Source of the DNA: Vampirovibrio sp.
GTDB taxonomy: Bacteria; Cyanobacteriota; Vampirovibrionia; Vampirovibrionales; JAJTHC01
DNA length: 64,000 nucleotides
Direction of reading: 5' to 3'
Assembly (NCBI GenBank): GCA_024998755.1
Contig: JACEUU010000003.1
Span: 310,001-374,000, forward strand
Every line of letters begins with the position of its first letter. Position 1 is the first letter of the stretch. Position numbers and translations under genes: made by a program. The notes beneath the pieces were generated by a model. The model had not been told where the DNA came from and searched no databases. It worked only from the letters and a program-made list of their open reading frames with translations. Shown here piece by piece: positions 35,194 to 44,340 of the stretch.

Positions 35194-35508
35194 CTACTTT
35201 TGAAGCATTTCAACAGCGAGAATAAAATCGACGTCTTGTTGGGTAACGCCCCCAGCATCGTGGGTGGAAAGGGTTGCCCACACTTGGTTGTAGCAATTTT
35301 GCCAATCAGGATGATGATTTTGGCTTTCAGCAATGCTTGCCACTTGTTGCATAAAAGCAAAGGCCTGTTGAAAATCAGCAAATTGCCAGTGTTTGGTCAG
35401 GCTAGAGGGGGTTTTTTCGGTTGCGGGGTGGTACGCCCAGCCGTGTAGAGTTTCGTCTAGCGTGGCTTGAAGGTCGGCTAGGGTTAGCAGGGTGGTGTTG
35501 ATTTGCAT
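35194..35508 (-). CDS. phhB: Pterin-4a-carbinolamine dehydratase
   Basis: A 104-residue protein of the PCD/DCoH family. The signature is complete: AESQNHHPDWQNCYNQVWATL followed by STHDAGGVTQQDVDFILAVE, with the catalytic His pair in NHHP. It dehydrates the pterin intermediate formed by aromatic amino acid hydroxylases; in bacteria lacking these it may act in molybdopterin or other pterin metabolism. No hydroxylase is in the window. It converges on the repeat block downstream of coaBC. Confidence 0.92.
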   Translation of the reverse strand: MQINTTLLTLADLQATLDETLHGWAYHPATEKTPSSLTKHWQFADFQQAFAFMQQVASIAESQNHHPDWQNCYNQVWATLSTHDAGGVTQQDVDFILAVEMLQK

Positions 35509-35711
35509 GGGTTAACGCTCCTAGCGATGCTGATTTTTTCATACGCCTTATGAACCAAAGCTGATTGTAGCATGCCCCCTTGGCTCTTTCGCCTTAATAA
35601 ATTGTTAGGATGCTGAAAGACTCTTTACCCCTTAGAATCACGAAACTTTAAATTTTTGACATTTATTTGACAAGCTAAATTAAACCATGGTATCAATGGC
35701 TCGTTAATGGG

Positions 35712-35735
35712 TTGGGTTTCAATGAAGCAACCCAA
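35712..35735 (+). promoter_or_regulatory. 5' leader hairpin of small membrane gene, copy 1
   Basis: TTGGGTT at 35712-35718 pairs with AACCCAA at 35729-35735 across the loop TCAATGAAGC. The same hairpin occurs before the second copy of the gene, with G-C replaced by A-T on both sides of the stem. A shared block GACATTTATTTGACA further upstream (about 35658) may be part of the promoter. Confidence 0.6.
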
Positions 35736-35766
35736 ATTGTGGACTGCTTTTTTTGAGGATGATGCT

Positions 35767-35916
35767 ATGTTGTGGACTATTTTTACCATTTTATTGGTGC
35801 TGTGGTTGTTAGGTGTTGTTACTGGCTACACCATTAACGGGTTTATTCATATTTTGTTAGTGGTTGCTATTGCGGTTGTTTTAATTAGAGTCATTCAAGG
35901 TAGAAAGCCCTTATAA
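35767..35916 (+). CDS. Small membrane protein, lmo0937-like, copy 1
   Basis: A 49-residue protein with two hydrophobic helices (LWTIFTILLVLWLLGVV and GFIHILLVVAIAVVLIRVI) joined by GYTIN, ending QGRKPL. ATG 35767 is chosen over the longer frame since GAGGA lies seven bases upstream. It matches the lmo0937/DUF5670 type, stress-linked in other bacteria, function unknown. A second copy at 39481-39630 differs at four residues and shares the leader. Confidence 0.8.
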   Translation: MLWTIFTILLVLWLLGVVTGYTINGFIHILLVVAIAVVLIRVIQGRKPL

Positions 35917-35942
35917 CAAGGCGAAACCACTGCCCACTGCTT

Positions 35943-36068
35943 AGACCAGTTCAAAGACTGAATAGCGTGTTTTGTCATTCTGAACGAACGTGAAGAATCC
36001 CCTTAGACAAACACAGGAGATGTTTCGCATCCGCTCAACATGACGCTATTCAATCTTTGAATTGGTTT
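35943..36068. repeat. Palindromic element with 26-bp outer arms
   Basis: AGACCAGTTCAAAGACTGAA and six more bases (35943-35968) pair with 36043-36068 with three mismatches. The centre carries TGTCATTCTGAACGAACGTG. The outer arm resembles that of the element at 37357-37511. The rest of the interval 35917-36307 shows no gene. Confidence 0.8.
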
Positions 36069-36307
36069 GAGGTTTCACCATATTACGTAAGTCCGTAAAA
36101 TGGAGATTTGACGAACCTTTGGGGCATTTTAAACCTCGTGTTTGATGGATTCAAACAGCGTTTCCCCAAACAGGGATAGGCTATTTTCAGGGGTATAAGG
36201 GGTTGTCCTTAACGTTTAGTAAGCAACAATGAGTTGTACTTCTGTATTTCTTCAGCTTAGTCTATAATCAATATAGCTTTGAAACCATTATTTTAAGGAA
36301 TACTAGC

Positions 36308-37144
36308 TTGCAACCCCCGTATATAAACCCTCATCCCGATCTTGATTTCTTTACTTGTAGTCATTGTAAACAGATCAGTGAACCTAAACGTTTTATATTA
36401 CAAACTTTAACCGGTGAAGATCCTTCTGAATTTTTATCTAAGGCTTCAGCTAAAGAGTTTCAATTTGAATTTTGCAAAGAATCATCACCTGTAACTTTTG
36501 ATGTAGGTTCGCCCTATAATGATAATTCTTTTGATCCTTCCGATTTTCTGAACCCCTTATTAAATCGCTTAATGGCTCTGAAATGTAACATATGCAAACG
36601 TATACATTTATTTGCGGATAATACCCCCGCGAAAAACCTTGAAGCTGAAGCTGAACGTTATAAAGATCCTTCTTACGGATATCATGATGATGAACCACGA
36701 CCAACCTATCAATTATTGTACCCCATTTTATTTGAAGCACCCTTACCATCAGAAGAGATGCCCATAACTGTTAAAAAAATCTATAATGAAGCCCGATCGG
36801 TATTACCACACTCAACAAGTGCTAGTTGTTTGTTACTAAGAAGAGCATTAGAAACTTTATTGTGTCTAACGTTAAAAAAAGAAAAAGGCGAACTAAAAGA
36901 TTTAATACCAGCTTTCTTTAAAAAGCACAATCACTTAGAAGAGGCATTACAGGCTTCTTTCGAAGTAGTTCGCCTATACGGTAATACGGCTTGCCATAAC
37001 AACCCTAACGAACTACATTTAATGGATGATGAAGATAATGCACTTATGTTATGTGACTGTATAAACTTGATTGTCGATTCTGTCATTACTTACCAAAAAA
37101 GAGTAGAAGCATTATTAGCTCAACATCCCAAAGGTAACAAATAA
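36308..37144 (+). CDS. DUF4145 domain protein with N-terminal zinc ribbon
   Basis: A 278-residue protein. Two CxxC pairs (FTCSHCK near residue 17 and LKCNICK near residue 97) form a split zinc ribbon. The C-terminal DUF4145 part has SASCLLLRRALETLLCLTL, then EVVRLYGNTACHN with the conserved GN-x-x-H pattern. DUF4145 is common in defence islands and beside or within restriction proteins, but also occurs alone; its role is unknown. TTG 36308 is the start, with AAGGA eight bases upstream. AT-richer than neighbouring housekeeping genes. Confidence 0.78.
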   Translation: MQPPYINPHPDLDFFTCSHCKQISEPKRFILQTLTGEDPSEFLSKASAKEFQFEFCKESSPVTFDVGSPYNDNSFDPSDFLNPLLNRLMALKCNICKRIHLFADNTPAKNLEAEAERYKDPSYGYHDDEPRPTYQLLYPILFEAPLPSEEMPITVKKIYNEARSVLPHSTSASCLLLRRALETLLCLTLKKEKGELKDLIPAFFKKHNHLEEALQASFEVVRLYGNTACHNNPNELHLMDDEDNALMLCDCINLIVDSVITYQKRVEALLAQHPKGNK

Positions 37145-37178
37145 CTAAACTGCTTTTAGACAAACCCCGCCCATAATA

Positions 37179-37211
37179 ACCGACCCGACGCTGCAACGCT
37201 ACCAAACGCTT
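37179..37211 (+). pseudogene. mutS 5'-end fragment, 11 codons
   Basis: Encodes TDPTLQRYQTL, identical to residues 9-19 of MutS (39905-39937). The 33 bases differ at five positions, all third codon positions. It lies 2.7 kb before mutS, in the same orientation. Homology before and after these codons is not evident. Confidence 0.6.
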
Positions 37212-37312
37212 CTACCGCTAAGGGTTGATAAGGTTTCTTGCACGTTGAAAAGAAGCTTGACCGAAAGCCAATGGGCTTCCTAATCGGTCTGCTTCACTAC
37301 GTTTCGTATCAG

Positions 37313-37349
37313 CCCCTCTTTCCAACTGGATAAGGTTTGAAAGAGGGGC
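37313..37349. terminator. GC-rich hairpin
   Basis: GCCCCTCTT at 37313-37321 pairs perfectly with AAGAGGGGC at 37341-37349. It lies about 170 bases beyond the DUF4145 gene. A short T stretch follows on the plus strand only weakly, so its role as terminator is uncertain. Confidence 0.4.
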
Positions 37350-37356
37350 ATCTTAA

Positions 37357-37511
37357 ACCAATTAAACGATTAAATGGCGTGTTTAGTTTTACATCATCGT
37401 CGGGCGACCACAAGGGTTCGCCCCTACAGCAATCTCTTAATTCTCCTTCGTAGGGGAGACCCTCGTGGTCTCCCGCTCCAAGATTTTATGCCATTTAATC
37501 GTTCCATTGGT
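37357..37511. repeat. Nested palindromic element (outer arms 22 bp)
   Basis: Outer arms ACCAATTAAACGATTAAATG (37357 on) and the complement ending at 37511 match at 20 of 22. Inside is a second inverted repeat: GGGCGACCACAAGGGTTCGC pairs with GTAGGGGAGACCCTCGTGG and following bases. It ends 26 bases before the glgB stop. Confidence 0.8.
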
Positions 37512-37536
37512 ATTAAAAGGCATTCAATACCAATTT

Positions 37537-39402
37537 TTAATCAGCAGCATCTTGCGAAAGAATCACGATTGAATAAGCACCTAAACTAACATTGGCACTC
37601 CAAGCATGGTCATCCTTTTCAGCGTCATAAGCTTCAGTATCAACGCTTTTAAAATCTTCTATTGAAGGGTCATATAGTTTTGAACTACTATTAAAACGAA
37701 CCTTCCAAATACCTGGTTTTGGCATACCAATATGGTAATTTTCAAAAGGATTATTGGAAAAATTAGCCACAATCACCACATCATCCCCTGTTTCGCCACT
37801 ATCCCAACGATGATAAGCAATCACCTTTTGCTCGTTGTTAACGTGGGTCACTTCACAATGATGCCCCTGTAAACCCTTGGTCGTATTATTAATATTACGA
37901 CGCAAATGAATTAAATCTCGATAAGCATCAATAATGCCTTTATACTTTTTAGCCAAAAACCAATCTAACGGTTCACTGTCTTCAAACCAAAGATTTTCCA
38001 ACATTTCTTGCCCTTGAAATATCATTGGAATACCTGGGCTTGTTAGCACAACACCAGCACCTAAAATGGATCGTTTTTTACTGAATATGCTCCGTTCATC
38101 GCCTTCATGGTTGTCAATTTCATAAGTAACCCGTGCTTTACCATTGGCTACATCATCATGAGATTCTGAATAAATAACGCGTTGAAAGGCATCTTCGCCA
38201 TACCGTTTTTCAATAACCGACTTTAATGCTTCCATATCTCTATCAGCGTCATGCATAGCAATAATTTGTGCCCGAATTTGATGCACAAATTCGGTATCCC
38301 ACTGGGCATCAAAGCCAGCCCCACCTTCGCCCGTTGTTTTTACAACCCACGGTTCTGAACCGACATCTTCTGCAATCATAATTTTCCAAGGGCATCGCTC
38401 ATTTTTGGCATCATTTATCCATTGCAATAAACTATACCCATCGGGCAAATCTTCCCCACTGGCCATATGGTCTACTTTACGAATATAAACAGTGGCGTCA
38501 AATCTTGCCCCATCTAATCTAAATTCTTCTAACCACATCATGGCATTATCATGTAAAAAAGTACGCACTTCATTCCGTCCATAATCAAACCGAGTATGCC
38601 CCCACGGGGTGCTAGCCCGATGATCTTCATAAAAATACTGACCACCGCCATCATTTCGAGAGGTGCCATCAAACTGCCAAATATCTAAATCACTGGGTCC
38701 AGCGTGGTTGTAAACCAAATCTAAAATCACAGCAATCCCTGCTTGATGACACGCATCAATAAACGCCTTAAACTGTTCAGATCCGCCATAAACGCTTTCT
38801 ACAGCATAGAAATCAACGGGGTTATACCCCCAAGAATAGTCACCAGGGAATGAGCAAATAGGCATAACTGAAACAGCATTTACGCCTAGCTTTTGCAAAT
38901 AAGGTATTTTTTTCATGCAATCAGCAAACGTTGAAGGTTTATCTGCTTCTTGCTTGGCATTAAACGTACCAACGTGCATTTCATACAGCACTAATTCATG
39001 CCAAGCAGGCATATTAAAATTTTGACATTGCCAATCGTAATGAGAATCTACAATAACCGAACTACGATAATCGTCGGAATTTTTTTTACCGCAAGGGTCT
39101 CTATGGGTTAACAGTGTCCCTTCTTTAGTTTCAATTTGATAGCGGTATTGGCTGCCAATTTGGCACCCTTCAACCACTGTTTTCCAAACACCAAAGGGGT
39201 CACGCTCTAATTCAATGGCTTTATCTTTAAACCCTAACTCATTAAAATCACCAGTTAAATATACAGTCTTAGCGTCAGGAGCCCACACAACAAATTCATA
39301 AATCTCTTTACCTGCTTGGTTGCTAACTAAGTTAACACCGTACGTGCTTTTATAAGCGGTTTGTTGGTTTTCAACACCTGATTCTGCAAGTTGGGTTGGC
39401 AT
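37537..39402 (-). CDS. glgB: 1,4-alpha-glucan branching enzyme (GH13)
   Basis: A 621-residue glycoside hydrolase family 13 protein. An N-terminal carbohydrate-binding module (FVVWAPDAKTVYLTGDFNEL) precedes the catalytic barrel: VILDLVYNHAG, the nucleophile Asp in FRLDGARFDAT, the acid Glu in IMIAEDVG, and the third Asp in YSESHDDVANG. The C-terminal beta domain has VVIVANFSNNP. It probably branches glycogen. A start at ATG 39402 has AAGGA seven bases upstream. The small membrane gene copy 2 ends 78 bases upstream on the same strand and may be co-transcribed. Confidence 0.9.
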   Translation of the reverse strand: MPTQLAESGVENQQTAYKSTYGVNLVSNQAGKEIYEFVVWAPDAKTVYLTGDFNELGFKDKAIELERDPFGVWKTVVEGCQIGSQYRYQIETKEGTLLTHRDPCGKKNSDDYRSSVIVDSHYDWQCQNFNMPAWHELVLYEMHVGTFNAKQEADKPSTFADCMKKIPYLQKLGVNAVSVMPICSFPGDYSWGYNPVDFYAVESVYGGSEQFKAFIDACHQAGIAVILDLVYNHAGPSDLDIWQFDGTSRNDGGGQYFYEDHRASTPWGHTRFDYGRNEVRTFLHDNAMMWLEEFRLDGARFDATVYIRKVDHMASGEDLPDGYSLLQWINDAKNERCPWKIMIAEDVGSEPWVVKTTGEGGAGFDAQWDTEFVHQIRAQIIAMHDADRDMEALKSVIEKRYGEDAFQRVIYSESHDDVANGKARVTYEIDNHEGDERSIFSKKRSILGAGVVLTSPGIPMIFQGQEMLENLWFEDSEPLDWFLAKKYKGIIDAYRDLIHLRRNINNTTKGLQGHHCEVTHVNNEQKVIAYHRWDSGETGDDVVIVANFSNNPFENYHIGMPKPGIWKVRFNSSSKLYDPSIEDFKSVDTEAYDAEKDDHAWSANVSLGAYSIVILSQDAAD

Positions 39403-39480
39403 TACTTGTATTCCTTAATAAAAATTAATGAGTAATTAAAACGGTTTATACCTCATACATAGATAAAAAGTCTACACTTG

Positions 39481-39630
39481 TTATAATGGCGTTCTACCTT
39501 GGATAACTCTGATTAACACAACGGCAATAGCAACCACTAATAAAATATGGATAAATCCATTAATGGTATAGCCACTAACAACACCGAACAACCACAACAC
39601 CATTAAAATGGTAAAAATAGTCCACAACAT
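39481..39630 (-). CDS. Small membrane protein, lmo0937-like, copy 2
   Basis: A 49-residue product beginning MLWTIFTILMVLWLFGVVSG and ending QGRTPL, with two membrane helices, nearly identical to the gene at 35767-35916. GAGGA lies upstream of ATG 39630. The leader hairpin and the upstream block (TCATTTATTTGACA) are also shared, so the whole transcription unit was duplicated. It precedes glgB. Confidence 0.8.
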   Translation of the reverse strand: MLWTIFTILMVLWLFGVVSGYTINGFIHILLVVAIAVVLIRVIQGRTPL

Positions 39631-39666
39631 ATTAAAATCCTCAAAAAACGTCCTAAAATAATAAGT

Positions 39667-39690
39667 TTAGGTTACTTCATTGAAACCTAA
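39667..39690 (-). promoter_or_regulatory. 5' leader hairpin of small membrane gene, copy 2
   Basis: On the minus strand TTAGGTT pairs with AACCTAA across the loop TCAATGAAGT. Compared with copy 1 the stem has an A-T pair in place of G-C, changed on both sides, while loop bases are kept except the last. Confidence 0.6.
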
Positions 39691-39880
39691 AAAAGCAACC
39701 AACCATTAGTAACATTATTTAATTTATGCTGTCAAATAAATGACAATAACTTAAAGTTTCATTTATAATTTTTTGGATTTATTAAAAAAGGCTTATATTT
39801 TTAGCAACTAGCGAATACCCCTCATTTTTGCTAGGATAAAAGGCATCGTTAAGCCCACCGTACTGGAAAAACCACCCACC

Positions 39881-42682
39881 ATGAGCCTATCCTCCACCGC
39901 AACAACCGACCCCACACTCCAACGCTACCAAACCCTATCATCTGCTGAAGCCTTCGCCCAACACGGCACGCAAACCCACCGCTTCACCCCCATGATGCAA
40001 CAATTTTTAGAAGCAAAACAAGCCTACCCCGATACCCTCCTCTTCTACCGCATGGGGGATTTCTACGAAACCTTCCTAGAAGACGCCCTAATAGCAGCCA
40101 AAGCTCTAGAAATAACGCTGACAGGCAGAGACGCCGGTATCCTCGGGAAAATTCCCATGGCTGGCGTACCCGTGCGTTCCGTTGACCACTACCTCACCCG
40201 ACTCCTGGCCCAACACAACAAAATCGCCATTTGCGAACAACTTGAAGACCCCGCCCTAACCAAAGGCTTAGTCAAACGAGGCGTAGTTCGCGTACTCAGT
40301 GCAGGCACCGTGGTAGATGCCCAACACCTGCAACCAGACCAAGCCAACTATCTGGCTAGCATAACGCAACCCACCCAAGCAGGACTTTTCGGGCTAGCTT
40401 ATTGTGATTTAGCCACGGGGGCGTTCCAAACCACCACGTTGGGCTTGACCGATTTAACGGCGGAATTGGCTAGGCTTGCCCCTTCGGAAGTGCTAGTCGT
40501 TGGGCAAAAAATAGCTTCGCCCATTGCTGGGTTGCCCGCCAAATTCACCCCCAATTTACCGACGGATTTAACCGCCACCCCCTTCAACTGGACACCTCTG
40601 CCCAAAGAAGCGTTTAACACCGGCGTAACCGACCCCCTCTTGAAGCAACTGTTGAACGTCAAAAGCCTAGAAGGCTACGGCTTGGGTGAAGAACCGCTCT
40701 GCCACAGTGCGTGCGGAGCAATCGCCCACTATTTGCGGTACAGCTTTTTAGACCAAATTCCGCAACTCGATGGCATCAAATTGGTGCGAATGACCCACAC
40801 CGTCGCCATGACGGCATCCGCCCGAAAAAATTTAGAACTGCTTGAACCCGCCAAAACAGGCGATAAACAGGGCAGTCTGCTAGGCATCCTCAATCACACC
40901 GTAACGCCCATGGGAAGCCGATTGTTACGGGATTGGGTGGGGCTTCCTCTTCGGCATTTACCCGAAATTGAAAGCCGATTGGAAACGGTCGAAACGTTGG
41001 TCAATCGCCCCGATGTTCGCACGGATATTCGCCACGCTTTGGCTAGCGTCTACGATGTGGAGCGATTGGTTACCAAATTGGCGAATTTAACCGCCACCCC
41101 TCGAGATTTGTCCGCCTTACGGCAATCGTTGGAGCAATTGCCTGCCCTTAGCCATGCCGTGCAAGCGTGCGATGCGTTTTATCTGTTGCGGTTACAGGGG
41201 TTTCCGCCTGAAATGGGGCAAGTGGTGCAGTTATTGGGGCAAGCGATTCTACCTGAACCCGCCATCGGGCTGAAAGAAGGCGGTATTTTCAATGCAGGCT
41301 ACGATGCGGAACTCGACCGATTGCGGGCGTTTCAAACTAATCAAGCCGATTGGCTTTCCGCTTACGAGCAACAAGAACGCGATGCGACAGGGCTGAAAAA
41401 TCTGAAAGTCAATTATAACGGGGCGTTTGGGTTTTTTATTGAACTGCCCAAGGTGCAAGCCCTGCAAGCCCCCACCCGCTACACTCGGAAACAAACGCTC
41501 ACCAACGCCGAACGCTTCACCACGCCTGAATTGAAGGCGTACGAAACCGAAACTCTGCAAGCGGAAGGTAAGCGGTTTGAGCTAGAATACACCCTATTTG
41601 TGGCGTTACGGCAAACCCTGTTACCGTTTGTACCAACGCTCAAGGAAATTGCCCACAGGCTAGCGTGTGTGGATGTGTTGCAAAGCTTGGCAACGGTGGC
41701 GAATCAGCAAGGGTATGTTCGCCCCAAATTCACGACTGATGGGACGATTAGGCTCACCAATGCACGGCATCCTGTTGTGGAAAAACGCTTACCTAGCGGT
41801 CGATTTGTGGCTAATAGCACCTACCTGCAAACGGGGCTGCCTGTTTCTTCCGTGATGCCCGAGGTTGCGGAAAGAGGTTTAGTGGGATGGGATAATGAGG
41901 CACGAGGAACGGAATTAGGGCGTTTACACCTAGTAAATAACCGACATGAGTACCACAGTAACGAAATTAGCACGCCCAATAGACCTTTTTCCGCAATCTC
42001 GCCCCAAATCCAGATTGTTACGGGGCCGAATATGGCGGGGAAATCTACTTATATGCGGCAAGTGGCTCTTGTGGTACTGATGGCTCAAATGGGCAGTTTT
42101 GTGCCTGCTGATGAGGCAATTATTTCCCCGATTGATGCGTTATACACTCGGATTGGGGCGACGGATGACTTGGCTTCGGGGCAATCGACTTTCATGGTGG
42201 AGATGGTCGAGGTGGCTCATATTTTGAACACGGCGACGGCGAATTCGCTCGTATTGTTGGATGAAGTCGGTCGGGGGACTTCTACTTATGATGGCGTGGC
42301 GATTGCGTGGAGCGTGTTGGAATACTTGGTGCAGGCGGTGGGGTGTAAAACCGTTTTTGCCACGCATTACCATGAATTGACGGTACTCGAGGGGGTTTAT
42401 CCGCAGGCGGTGCAGAATGTTCGGGTGGTGGTGAGTGAAACGCAGGTGGGGGGCGTGGCGTTTTTGCACAGGGTTGAGGCGGGGGCGGCTCAGAAGAGTT
42501 ATGGGGTGCAGGTGGCGAAGATGGCGGGGTTGCCCGCGGTGGTTTGCCAGCAGGCGGAACAGCAGTTGAATGAGATGAATAAGGTGGCGAACCAACAGCT
42601 CCGCACTCGGGGTGTTTCGTTGGTGGGTAGCCGTTCCGTCGATGTCGGTCATCAGCTCCAATTGTTCGGGGATGAAGGTTGA
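39881..42682 (+). CDS. mutS: DNA mismatch repair protein MutS
   Basis: A 933-residue mismatch-recognition ATPase. The mismatch-binding Phe-x-Glu motif is in RMGDFYETFLEDA near residue 60. The ATPase domain has Walker A GPNMAGKSTYMRQ, Walker B LVLLDEVGRGTSTYDG and FATHYHEL. The C-terminus ends QLQLFGDEG, where QLQLF fits the beta-clamp binding motif. An unusual insertion of about 30 residues (EARGTELGRLHLVNNRHEYH) lies just before Walker A. No MutL is in the window. Confidence 0.96.
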   Translation: MSLSSTATTDPTLQRYQTLSSAEAFAQHGTQTHRFTPMMQQFLEAKQAYPDTLLFYRMGDFYETFLEDALIAAKALEITLTGRDAGILGKIPMAGVPVRSVDHYLTRLLAQHNKIAICEQLEDPALTKGLVKRGVVRVLSAGTVVDAQHLQPDQANYLASITQPTQAGLFGLAYCDLATGAFQTTTLGLTDLTAELARLAPSEVLVVGQKIASPIAGLPAKFTPNLPTDLTATPFNWTPLPKEAFNTGVTDPLLKQLLNVKSLEGYGLGEEPLCHSACGAIAHYLRYSFLDQIPQLDGIKLVRMTHTVAMTASARKNLELLEPAKTGDKQGSLLGILNHTVTPMGSRLLRDWVGLPLRHLPEIESRLETVETLVNRPDVRTDIRHALASVYDVERLVTKLANLTATPRDLSALRQSLEQLPALSHAVQACDAFYLLRLQGFPPEMGQVVQLLGQAILPEPAIGLKEGGIFNAGYDAELDRLRAFQTNQADWLSAYEQQERDATGLKNLKVNYNGAFGFFIELPKVQALQAPTRYTRKQTLTNAERFTTPELKAYETETLQAEGKRFELEYTLFVALRQTLLPFVPTLKEIAHRLACVDVLQSLATVANQQGYVRPKFTTDGTIRLTNARHPVVEKRLPSGRFVANSTYLQTGLPVSSVMPEVAERGLVGWDNEARGTELGRLHLVNNRHEYHSNEISTPNRPFSAISPQIQIVTGPNMAGKSTYMRQVALVVLMAQMGSFVPADEAIISPIDALYTRIGATDDLASGQSTFMVEMVEVAHILNTATANSLVLLDEVGRGTSTYDGVAIAWSVLEYLVQAVGCKTVFATHYHELTVLEGVYPQAVQNVRVVVSETQVGGVAFLHRVEAGAAQKSYGVQVAKMAGLPAVVCQQAEQQLNEMNKVANQQLRTRGVSLVGSRSVDVGHQLQLFGDEG

Positions 42683-42810
42683 TAAGATTTCTTGAGCTAA
42701 TGAATTAAACTTCCAGACAACACGCTATTACAACCGATGTTTTTAAGCTAAAATAGGGGATAATTTAATAATGTAGGGCAACGTTTAATGGTTGAAAGGT
42801 ATTTAAGGGC

Positions 42811-44337
42811 ATGAAAAAACGACTTGTAGGCACTATTTTAACCAGTGTATTAGTGCTATTAGTGGGCATAATCACCCTAGTATTACCTGTAACCAACGCC
42901 AAAACACCGAACCCACAAACGACCGAAAACATACAAAAATCATTAGATAAATTAACCGAAAAAGAACTATTACCGCTAGCACAAGCAGGCAACGTAGAAG
43001 CCCAATTTTATTTAGGGCTAGTTTATTACGAAGGGAAAGGGATACCACACGAGTTCGTAAAAGCTCTTTATTGGTTTGGAAAATCCGCAGAACAAGGCAA
43101 TGCAAATGCTCAATGTTATTTAGGAGCGATGTATGAAAATAGTGTAGGTGTATCTCAAGATTATCAAAAAGCAGTATACTGGTATCAAAAATCTGCTGAA
43201 CAGGGTTTTGCAAATGCTTCGTATCAATTAGGCCAGATTTATCGCAACGGTGAAGGCGTACAAAAGGATTATCAAAAAGCTGTTTATTGGTTTGAAAAAT
43301 GGGCAGAACAAGGCGATGCAGAAGCTCAATTTAGACTAGGATATATGTACGCTGAAGGACAAGGTGTACCGCAAGATTATCAAAAAGCAGTATACTGGTA
43401 TCAAAAATCTGCTGAGCAAGGTTACCCATCGGCTCAATCTTTCTTAAGAAATATATACGAGGAAGGCAAGGGTGTACCGAAGGATTTAGAAAAAGCACTC
43501 TATTGGACTCAAAAATTAGCTGAACAAGGCGATAAATTCTCTCAATACTTGTTAGGGGATATGTATGAAGAAGGAAAAAGCGTACCACAAGATTACCAAA
43601 AAGCGGTTTATTGGTATCAGAAATCGGCGGAACAAGGTAGTGCAAATGCTCAATGTCTTTTAGGGATAATGTACGCTCAAGGGCAAGGTGTACCGCAAGA
43701 TTATCAAAAAGCCGTTTACTGGTGGCAAAAATCAGCAGAACAAGGGGATGTACTACCTGCAATAGCTCAACGTTTTTTAGGGATAATGTACACTAAAGGG
43801 CAAGGTGTTTCGCAGGATTATCAAAAAGCCGTTTACTGGTGGCAAAAAGCAGCAGAAAAAGGGGATGCAAAAGCTCAATGTCTTTTAGGAATGAGATACG
43901 CTGAAGGGCAAGGTGTTCCGCAGGATTATCAAAAAGCCCGTTACTGGTTTCAAAAAGCAGCAGAAAAAGGAGATAGAACAGCTCAATATAATCTAGGGGT
44001 GACATACTATGAAGCTCAAGTGGTACCGCAAGATTATCAAAAAGCGGTTTATTGGTATCAAAAAGCTGCTGAACAAGGGGATGCGTTAGCTCAATTGAAT
44101 TTAGGGTTAATGTACGCTAAAGGAAAAGGTGTACCGCAAGATTATCAACAGGCTTATGTATGGTTTAGCCTAGCATCTGCACAGGGATATGAAAATTCTT
44201 CTGAACTGAGGGATCTTCTTGCTAAAGAACTGCCCCCTGAACAATTAGCCGAAGCTCAAGAATGGGCTAGGGGTTGGAACGAAAAAATCCAAGCCAAAAC
44301 AACCCAAACTTCTGAACAACGCCAAAAAGGCTTATAA
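42811..44337 (+). CDS. Sel1-like repeat protein, secreted or periplasmic
   Basis: A 508-residue protein. A signal peptide or membrane anchor (LVGTILTSVLVLLVGIITLVLP) is followed by about 11-12 tandem 36-residue Sel1 repeats with consensus GVPQDYQKAVYWYQKSAEQG, from about residue 55 to 475. The repeats are near-identical in DNA too, so recombination could change their number. Sel1 repeats form an alpha-alpha superhelix used for protein binding. It stops three bases before pyrF. Binding partners are unknown. Confidence 0.9.
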   Translation: MKKRLVGTILTSVLVLLVGIITLVLPVTNAKTPNPQTTENIQKSLDKLTEKELLPLAQAGNVEAQFYLGLVYYEGKGIPHEFVKALYWFGKSAEQGNANAQCYLGAMYENSVGVSQDYQKAVYWYQKSAEQGFANASYQLGQIYRNGEGVQKDYQKAVYWFEKWAEQGDAEAQFRLGYMYAEGQGVPQDYQKAVYWYQKSAEQGYPSAQSFLRNIYEEGKGVPKDLEKALYWTQKLAEQGDKFSQYLLGDMYEEGKSVPQDYQKAVYWYQKSAEQGSANAQCLLGIMYAQGQGVPQDYQKAVYWWQKSAEQGDVLPAIAQRFLGIMYTKGQGVSQDYQKAVYWWQKAAEKGDAKAQCLLGMRYAEGQGVPQDYQKARYWFQKAAEKGDRTAQYNLGVTYYEAQVVPQDYQKAVYWYQKAAEQGDALAQLNLGLMYAKGKGVPQDYQQAYVWFSLASAQGYENSSELRDLLAKELPPEQLAEAQEWARGWNEKIQAKTTQTSEQRQKGL

Positions 44338-44340
44338 CCC

